Assembly: GCA_000934385.1 (NCBI GenBank)
Contig: KN880438.1
Location: 1-64,000, forward strand
Direction of reading: 5' to 3'
Source: Cylindrobasidium torrendii FP15055 ss-10
Lineage: Eukaryota; Basidiomycota; Agaricomycetes; Agaricales; Physalacriaceae
Length of the DNA: 64,000 nucleotides
The position numbers were made by a program, and so were the translations under genes. The first letter of the stretch is position 1, and each line of letters starts with the position of its first letter. The notes beneath the pieces were generated by a model. That model did not search any database and had not been told where the DNA came from. It saw nothing but the letters and a program-made list of their open reading frames with translations. Below are positions 57,388-64,000 of this stretch, piece by piece.

Positions 57388-57692
57388 TGTCAACGTAATG
57401 GGGTATGGTACTGGTGGAGGGCAGATCCAGGTCTAGAGGATTTACAGTGCTCATATATACCTCAGTCAAGGCCCCGAGTCGCCGTTGTCAACTCTGGCCT
57501 GCACTACGGATGGAGGGGAGCGGAGAGCAGGTGAGTCTACACCGGATATTACTGCTCAATGTGATTTAGGAAACTACGACCAAGGCTATTCCGCTTGGGT
57601 GGCGTGTCCGGCACAGGGCTGAGTAGAATTTAGAGCTATGATACAAAACTTGTTATAATTCAGAAATTGGATGTGGGACTTGTCGTATTCAA

Positions 57693-59246
57693 TCAAAGCT
57701 TAGCTTCAATGGTTTCTTTGCGGACCTGTACGATAGCTTTGCCCCAAGTTTTCCGTCCCTCCAGAGCGGCAAGGCCATCGTTGATAGTCTCTAGCGTAAA
57801 AACTTCAGTATAGTTTACTGGCTTGATGCGACCCGAGGCTAGCATGCTGGGTGGAATATCAGTAAACGGAAGTCAGTGATATTTGTGGACGCACTTTAAC
57901 ACATCTCTCCAGACTTCAGGAGTTCGACCAGGTTCGTTCTCTGCTCAGCAAACGTTAGGAAGGGAAACTCGACAGCAAGTCAACGCACTCGTATAAGCTC
58001 CCCAGTGAATTCCAACGATTGATATGTTCTTGAGTAAGACCAGGTTCATTGGGATCTGGCTGGCAGTGAGCTCATCGTTGGTGTTATAAATTATGGAAAG
58101 GACCTTCTCTATCGTCCCAGCGGCGAAGCCAACGACTACCGCCCGACCCTTCCATGCTATGCACTTGAGAGAATCTGCATCGCTAAGCACCCACTCTCAA
58201 CAAGCATGTAGTCGGCTACCTTTGATCAGTCCTACCGGGTCGTAAATAACATCAACGCCTTTGCCTCCGGTGATTTTGAGGACATCCTTTGTCCAGGACG
58301 GGCTCGAGTAATTCACGGTATAATCAGCGCCCGCGCGGTCCTTTGCAATCTGGAGTTTCTCGTCTGAGCCGGCCGCGGCAATTACTCTGGCGCCCAACGC
58401 TAGTTGTCGAATTCACGCGTGTCAGAAAGGAACTCGAGGTTGTTGATGAAATGCACAGACCTTTGGCGAATTGAATCGCAGCGATTCCAACACCCCCGGC
58501 GGCAGCTGTGACGAGTACCCACTCACCTATCAACCTGTTAGCAGGGACTACAATTGTTGACATAGGCCATTACCCGCTTTGAGCTGAGCCCGGCCGACCA
58601 GAGCTTCGTAACTCGTTGGCCAAGTGATATACAAGCCTTCGCACGCAGGTTACATGAGTTTACGCCATATTCAAGTCGAGTTACACAAACCTGCCCCTTC
58701 ATTGTATGAGACGTTGTCGGGCAGAGGCATGAGCTGCGAGATCCGAGCGACTGTCTGCTCTGCAAAAGCGCCCTGTGTTGCTCCGAAGACGCGGTCTCCT
58801 GCCTTGAAAGGGCATCCTGTATATATGTTTATATCGAACATCTCGAGTATTGCTCATGTTTACCTGCAGGGATTTTTTGCCCTTTAGATACACGCCCGGC
58901 AAACTACTCAGAATGAGCGTGGCCCAAAAAATAGCAGGATTTTTTACTTACCTCTGTACCGAGAATAAATGGCACTGTGGTAGGATTAGCAACGAGTCAG
59001 TGAACTTAAGAAGATGTTTCGAACAAGAGGGCTTGATTTGGTATTTTCCTTGCGTCTGTAAAATGTCGAAAAAGTTCAACCCGGCGCTGTACACATCCAC
59101 GAGTATCTGGCATTCCTTCATCACTTCACCGAGTTCATGATAAACACCAGACCGACCTCGTCTGGATTTGGTACAGGCACGGGTATATTTGTCGAGAGGG
59201 AAATCTTGGATGGGTGTGCGAGTTCGGTGACGAGGTAACCCTTCAT
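57693..59246 (-). CDS. Quinone oxidoreductase, MDR family, copy B
   Basis: Tandem paralogue of the neighbouring copy A, same strand and similar multi-exon layout, starting MKGYLVTELAHPSKISLSTN. Visible motifs are CQILVDVYSAGLNFFDILQT, GEWVLVTAAAGGVGIAAIQF, VIAAAGSDEKLQIAKDRAGA, GGKGVDVIYDPVGLIK and the tail GRIKPVNYTEVFTLETINDG ... RKETIEAKL. It has an extra 41-nt intron (59116-59156) within the first motif where copy A is continuous. It catalyses NAD(P)H-dependent reduction of quinones or enones by family inference. Middle exon edges were followed by motif only, so exact boundaries are less certain than for copy A. Confidence 0.87.
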
Positions 59247-59587
59247 GGTGGCAAGAAGAGAAATGTGTTGGCATCGGTGTCTGTTGCCCCAGATTCACAG
59301 TAAGAACCCCACACCGGTAACCGACTTGGCCGATATCCGAAAAATGCACCGCCAAACGTAGACACTCGTCTGAGAGACTACTCGTGAACCTCATATTCAG
59401 ACAGTATTCAAGCAGTTATATACCCTAAACTGGCAATACAATGGCCCGCTCGCTGTCAGTGAGGTTTTAATCCCGGATTTGGACAGACTGGATCTACCCC
59501 GATCTACTTCACGTGTTGGACCCACAATAGATGTACTGGCATAGTTAACACCCAAGCGACATTTGCGTTATTGTGATGACATAGGAA

Positions 59588-60830
59588 CTACGCTTTAAAC
59601 GACTTTTCGATAATCAAGCCGACTTTACCGTCCACCTGCAGGAGGATATCAATCGCATCGCTCTGCAATTGATGATTTGTATACAGTCGCCCCAAAAGCA
59701 AAGAAACGCACCCATGTACGACGCTCCATCATCCGGCCTTCTTCGCTGAGCGCGTAATCACTAACCTCCCGAATCTCGTTCATAGATGTATATTTTCCTT
59801 TCAATGCCTCTGCATCCCCGCCCACCGCAGCGAAAACTAGTTGCCTACTCCCTTCTTCGGTCGAGTATGCATACTCGTCTTCCAGCTTCTTGATGCGGTC
59901 TTTGTATTCTCCCGTAAGTGTGCTCCGTAGATTCGAGATGCAGAATCCTGGGTTGGGGCAGGTCACTACGAGTGGGACGGCCTTCCCAAGGCATGCTTGA
60001 AGCGTCCGCGTATAGAACATTTCGATAACTACAAAATGAGGCATGTTATGAGTATGAAAAGTGATGTACTGGAGACACACGCTTTGTGTCAGCATAGCGA
60101 TTAGCCAAGAGAAGTCTCAATATCCTGGTTAGTTCCACATTGTTGCCATCGAATACGAAGGCTTACTCTGAAGTGCAGACCTCTGGAGCGCTCATAGCCT
60201 TGTAGAGGTTGGTAGGCGATTCCAAGTACGCAGGGTCGATCCTGGTGAAGAACATGCGTTCCGATGTGACCAGAACAAGCCGAGAGATTGTATTGTATAT
60301 CTCGGCCGTCTTGATGAGCAGCGGCGCTGTGCGGAGCGAGAGAAGGAGATTGCTCAGACAGTTGCTCTGGAGCCTACAATAAATTCGTTAGTACAGGGTC
60401 ACGATACCTCAAACGAGAAATGAAGGAGGGGGAATACTCACGCAGCCTCATAGCCGTCCTCTGTGAGTTCATATGTACCCCAGTTTGGGAGACCAGCATT
60501 CAGAACCAGGATGTCCAAACGGTCTAGCTCCTTGTCGATGCGGTCGGAAAAATTGACGACGCTCTTGAAGCTACACAAGTCAAGATGCCAGACCTCGGCA
60601 GCAACATAGCCGATTTCGGCGAGGGCCGCATTTCCTTTGGCTTCATTTCTACACGCAAGGATCATCCTCTTGGGAGTCATGGAAGCGAAGTGCTTGGCTG
60701 CCTCGAACCCAAGGCCTACGTTGGCGCCCGTGATGATGATGGTCTTGCCCGAGAGGTCAGTCGCTGGGACCGGGAGAGGACGCTGAGTCTTGTGGTCGCG
60801 CAAGAGATCTTCCATAGTGCGGGGAGCCAT
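59588..60830 (-). CDS. Short-chain dehydrogenase/reductase
   Basis: Five exons (60442-60830, 60167-60373, 60081-60124, 59712-60028, 59588-59662) give 343 aa. The start MAPRTMEDLLRDHK leads into the Rossmann nucleotide site TIIITGANVGLGFEAAKHF, then MILACRN, WHLDLCSFKSV and DILVLNAGLPNWGTYELTED (NAG motif). The catalytic YxxxK appears as ANRYADTKLIEMFYTR, made only by splicing exon 3 to exon 4, and PNPGFC follows. It is like fungal retinol/WW-oxidoreductase-type SDRs that reduce small carbonyls. A TATA-like TTATATAAAA lies 35-45 bp upstream. Together with the two adjacent quinone reductases it forms a small oxidoreductase group. Confidence 0.92.
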
Positions 60831-60865
60831 GGCTGTAGTGCAGTTGCTGGGCTATGCAACTGGGC

Positions 60866-60875
60866 ATTTTATATA
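60866..60875 (-). promoter_or_regulatory. TATA box of the SDR gene
   Basis: TTATATAAAA on the minus strand, about 35-45 bp upstream of the ATG at 60830. Confidence 0.45.
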
Positions 60876-61071
60876 AGTCTATAATGTACCACAGTGCGGC
60901 CAGCGGAAAATCGGAATCAGGACCTACGATGAACGGTGCGATCCTGGTTGCAATCCGACTGGGATCGCTCACTCTGACCGCGACCAGAATCGCGCAATAC
61001 AATGCTGTGCTTCTTTAACCATCAACGGCTTGTACTTGAGCTTGATGAGTCAAGTGATTTCAGCATTATAT

Positions 61072-62769
61072 TCAATACGACTTAAGCAAAGACAAAAGTG
61101 TGGTTTTCGCTGCATGGGCGTCCGCCCTTCCCCGTGTATCCTTCATCACCTTACCCAGCAAACGATTGACAACGTTCTCATTACCAGATTTGAACGATGC
61201 TACCTCCTTCGGCATAGCCTCGACGACGCGTTGGCATATTGCGGATAAATCGTCCCCTTGGTCTTCTACGAGTTTGAGACTTCTGGCGACTTGCTCGACA
61301 GATGCTGAGCTAGGATGGGCAACAAGGTGTCGCAAAAGAAGCTTTCCCGACGCGGTGGTGATAGTGTTGGAGGTGACAAGGTCAACAAGTGCTCCAAGCT
61401 GCTCAGGCGGGACTCGGGTGGAGGAAAATTCCATGCTATGGGCAGACAGTTGCCCCAGAAGGTTGTTTAGCATCCTGCGCAAGAGTAAGGTATCGCAATG
61501 CTAGGGCAAAGCCTTCCATACCAGTTGGATACAGCTTTAGCACTGCGACGTCCATTATCGACAACTTGCTCAAAGTAGTCTACAGCACCCATGTCTTGGG
61601 TCGAATGTTCTCCATCAAAGGGCACAAGACGTGTAGTATCCAAGCCCATGAGGATGTCGACATCGTTTACGCTGACGCCCTGCGATTCATAGCGATCAAG
61701 CAAGCGCGACCTTATTGCATCTGGCAGTGGAGGAAGCCGATCCCTGATGTTCGTAATCTCTGACTGGGAGGAGGGGTTAAAGACGTGTGCCAGGATTCAG
61801 GACATGCGCGCACCTGTGATATTGTGAGCACGCCGAGATTGGGGTCCGGCATGTAACGGTAGTCGGGTGCATCTTCCTTCGACCGTAGCTTGAATGTTTC
61901 CCACTTATAATGGTCAAATCCACGAGTCTCTTGTTCGACTGCCTGCCCTGACGAGATGAGAGCTATCTGCCGGTCGACTTCAAAGTCTAGAACAGGATTA
62001 CAGTCTTAGAAGAGTCCGTACGAGTTACTCACTGATAGCCCCGACAATATAACGAAAGCTGTTGACATTCTTGATCTCGCAGCGCGTGCCAAATGGGTCC
62101 CCAGAGCGGTTCACCGAGACGTTTACATCACAGCGCATCGAACCGGACTCCATATTTCCATCGCTGGCACCCACGGCGCGCAAGGTAGCCTGCAGGGCGC
62201 GGACATATTCTGAAGCCTCTTCTGGCGACTGTAGATCTGGCTCAGTCACAATTTCGAGCAACCCGGTACCGGAACGGTTGAGGTCGATGTGGGATTTATG
62301 GGCCCTTGGTTCTGAAATGGATTTCGCAGTATCCTAGATCGAGGTTATTGGTAAAGAGTGCAATTGAACCGCGACGCACTTGCTCCATTTGAACCTGCTG
62401 TATCCTGACTCTCTTCTTCGAGACCGGGAGTTCCAGATATCCATCCTTCGCGATGGGTGCATAATGCTGGGTGATTTGGTATCCTACTGGCAAGTCTGGG
62501 TAGAAGTAGTGTTTCCTGTCGAAGGTGGAACGATTTTGGATACGGCAGTTGAGGGCGAGTGATGCACGAAGAGCCAGGAGCACACATTTCGGGTTTAAGA
62601 GTGGTAGGGTTCCTGGGAAGGCCGCGTCGAATGCATTGAAACGGGTATTGGAGTCGTGTGCAAGCAATGAGGTTGGTGCACTAGAGAACAATTTCTGCGT
62701 AGAGTTTATTTGCGCGTGGGTCTCAATTCCGAGGACAATGTGCCAGCCATCTCGGAAAAGCCGTGACAT
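61072..62769 (-). CDS. Mitochondrial Glu-tRNA(Gln) amidotransferase subunit B
   Basis: Five exons (62380-62769, 62033-62333, 61814-61986, 61522-61763, 61072-61474) give 502 aa (GatB/PET112). The GatB signature is clear: [90 protein letters not shown] and [11 protein letters not shown]. The C-terminal YqeY-like domain includes [17 protein letters not shown] and [20 protein letters not shown]. With GatA and GatF/C it converts Glu-tRNA(Gln) to Gln-tRNA(Gln) in mitochondria. From the first ATG only about eight residues precede the conserved core, so a presequence is not evident; a non-AUG start upstream is possible. Confidence 0.94.
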
Positions 62770-62849
62770 GTAGTGATGGTAGAAGGCAAGGTGGATCAAC
62801 GAAGTGTAGAGGTTATGTTACAGGTGTCTAGGTATGGAAATTTCAAGCT

Positions 62850-63520
62850 TTAAGCCGAACTCTCTAGCAGTTCGTCAATATGAGCCATATTGTCCTTGAG
62901 GGCTGTCCACTGCACAATACAAATAAGCTTATTGCGAACCAAGGGGCGTGCACATTGACGAACCTGCTCGGGGGACAACGATATACCCTTCTTACCAGGC
63001 TTGTTGTCGCCTTCTGCATCAACATAGAATTCACGAATGTCCACAAAAAGCCGGCCATTCCAGTTGTTGATAGCAACACGTTTCTTCTTGCCCAGGTCAA
63101 CCCATTCCTCGGACGAAGTAGACGTGGCGGCTGCCTTTGTGGGGGCTTTCTACATGAAGAATGTTGGTTTCGGTTCATTTGGGATAATCATATTCATGAG
63201 CACCTTGGACCCCGCTGGCTTTGTCTCTTTCTTGGGTGGCCGTTTAGACTTGGTGGCAATGCGTTCGTCGGGGTCGGAGTCACTGTCATATTTCGGCTGT
63301 ATACCTGTGAGCACATGCCGGGATCCCAGGAATCTGTCTTCACCTTCTTCGCCATGATTTTTGCTTTACCTTTTGGAGGGTCGGACTTCCTTGCTTTCTA
63401 AAGGGCGATAAGCGACGCGTCGCGCGTGTAGACGGGAAGTACCTTGATAGATTTTCTCTCTTCTACCTCTGAATCCGAGGCCTCTTCGCTGCTTGTCGCG
63501 TCGTTCTTTCGTTTTCCCAT
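62850..63520 (-). CDS. SUB1: Transcriptional coactivator p15 / SUB1 (PC4)
   Basis: Five exons (63443-63520, 63344-63397, 63204-63296, 62964-63149, 62850-62909) give 156 aa starting MGKRKNDATSSEEASDSEVE. A Ser/Asp/Lys-rich N-terminal region precedes the PC4 single-stranded-DNA-binding domain: WVDLGKKKRVAINNWNGRLF, VDIREFYVDAEGD, KPGKKGISLSPEQWTALKDN and HIDELL at the C-terminus. PC4/Sub1 binds melted promoter DNA and supports Pol II and Pol III transcription. An apparent in-frame stop before KAPTKAAATS is the acceptor of intron 3, so the gene is intact. It is divergent from the gene at the right edge. Confidence 0.94.
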
Positions 63521-63919
63521 GTCAAATGTCCAAATGAAGACTTGGAAAGCTCTGGGAGATTCTGTGAGTTGCTTCACGATCGAGTTGTGACATGCAATCA
63601 TGTGATCTATTCGCACAGGGTATGCTGCGCCACAGCTTCTGGTCTGCTCAGTACACGGCTCAGTAGAAGCAGTATTTGATTACTCTTAGATTTAGCGCTT
63701 CACTAGAAACTCTTATAAAGGACGCAAGTTGTAGCCATACTTAATTTCAATTACCGAATACCAGATGTCACACTTCCTTTTTGAGCCAGCAACGCGTCAC
63801 TCTTGGCCTTTGCCCTGCACCCGTCTAACTTTCGCCATCATCGTCTGCCATCTCTCTTCGGAATTGGTAGCTCGCCTTGCCGCGCAATCTTTCATTTTCG
63901 CGGCATCCTGTCGTGAAGA
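63521..63919. promoter_or_regulatory. Divergent promoter region, SUB1 / right-edge gene
   Basis: 399 bp between opposed start codons. A TATAAA is present near 63714-63719 on the plus strand, about 200 bp before the plus-strand ATG; a pyrimidine-rich tract precedes that ATG. No open frame of note. Confidence 0.4.
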
Positions 63920-64000
63920 ATGAAGATTTTACACAAATCAAAGCGCGCGGTTCCACCGGTGAGTCTCATCACGCCTCGCTGACAGAGATCGTTTGCTCAC
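63920..64000 (+). CDS. First exon of a gene truncated by the window edge
   Basis: ATG at 63920 opens a 13-codon exon (MKILHKSKRAVPP) ending at 63958. It is followed by a consensus donor GTGAGT and intron sequence to the end of the window. The basic N-terminus alone does not identify the protein. Support is the start codon after a pyrimidine-rich leader, the good donor and the divergent position relative to SUB1. Confidence 0.45.

Noticed and set aside
63120..63210. Premature stop in the SUB1 gene before KAPTKAAATS
   Set aside because: The TAG is the 3' end of a normal 54-nt intron (63150-63203); splicing restores the frame.

Overview
The window is nuclear DNA of a filamentous basidiomycete, most likely an Agaricomycete. 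Almost every gene is split by many short introns (typically 42-60 nt, GT-AG). The gene content is that of a free-living fungus: GH16 cell-wall transglycosylase, Zn2Cys6 factor, type I metacaspase, EF-hand MscS channel, ergosterol-pathway ERG8, mitochondrial GatB. About 30 protein genes lie on both strands with very short spacers. I saw no rRNA, convincing tRNA, CRISPR array or intact transposon. Exon coordinates were worked out by hand by joining reading frames at splice signals.

Layout. 0-5 kb: LYAR-type nucleolar zinc-finger protein (+), convergent with muskelin (-). 4.6-12 kb: a very large UNC80-like HEAT protein (-). 12-14.5 kb: small C2H2 factor and Pol III subunit RPC25 (both -). 14.6-21.9 kb: membrane RING ligase, GH16 enzyme, unknown membrane protein and Elongator subunit ELP6 (all +). 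22-30 kb: Zn2Cys6 regulator, BTB protein, membrane/coiled-coil protein and PWWP protein (all -). 30-37 kb: MCP2-like UbiB kinase and phosphomevalonate kinase (+), then a vacuolar amino-acid transporter (-). 37.3-40.2 kb: gene-poor, with only coding-like fragments. 40.2-45 kb: NAR1 (+), a tiny cysteine-rich protein (-) and a Tlg2/syntaxin-16 SNARE (+). 46-56 kb: EF-hand MscS channel (+), RPB3 (-), metacaspase (-), RRN5-like Pol I factor (+). 55.8-60.8 kb: two tandem paralogous zinc-less quinone oxidoreductases plus a short-chain dehydrogenase (all -). 61-64 kb: GatB, SUB1/PC4, and the first exon of a divergent gene running off the end.

Functional grouping. No pathway cluster is evident apart from the oxidoreductase group at 55.8-60.8 kb. 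Several genes belong to transcription machinery (RPC25, RPB3, RRN5-like, SUB1, ELP6), but they look dispersed housekeeping genes. Several neighbours are divergent with 150-400 bp between start codons (RPC25/RING, PWWP/MCP2, Cys-rich/Tlg2, metacaspase/RRN5, SUB1/unknown), so shared promoters are likely.

The most striking signal is in gene architecture. Protein-family continuity demands exons of 6, 8, 10, 12 and 14 nt in four unrelated genes, often inside the most conserved motif (Zn2Cys6 cluster, LYAR zinc finger, muskelin discoidin domain). The metacaspase catalytic cysteine sits on a separate 25-nt exon. Two introns need GC-AG boundaries. Open-reading-frame annotation would miss or mis-translate these genes, and the 93-residue Cys-rich gene (six exons of 17-68 nt) would be missed entirely.
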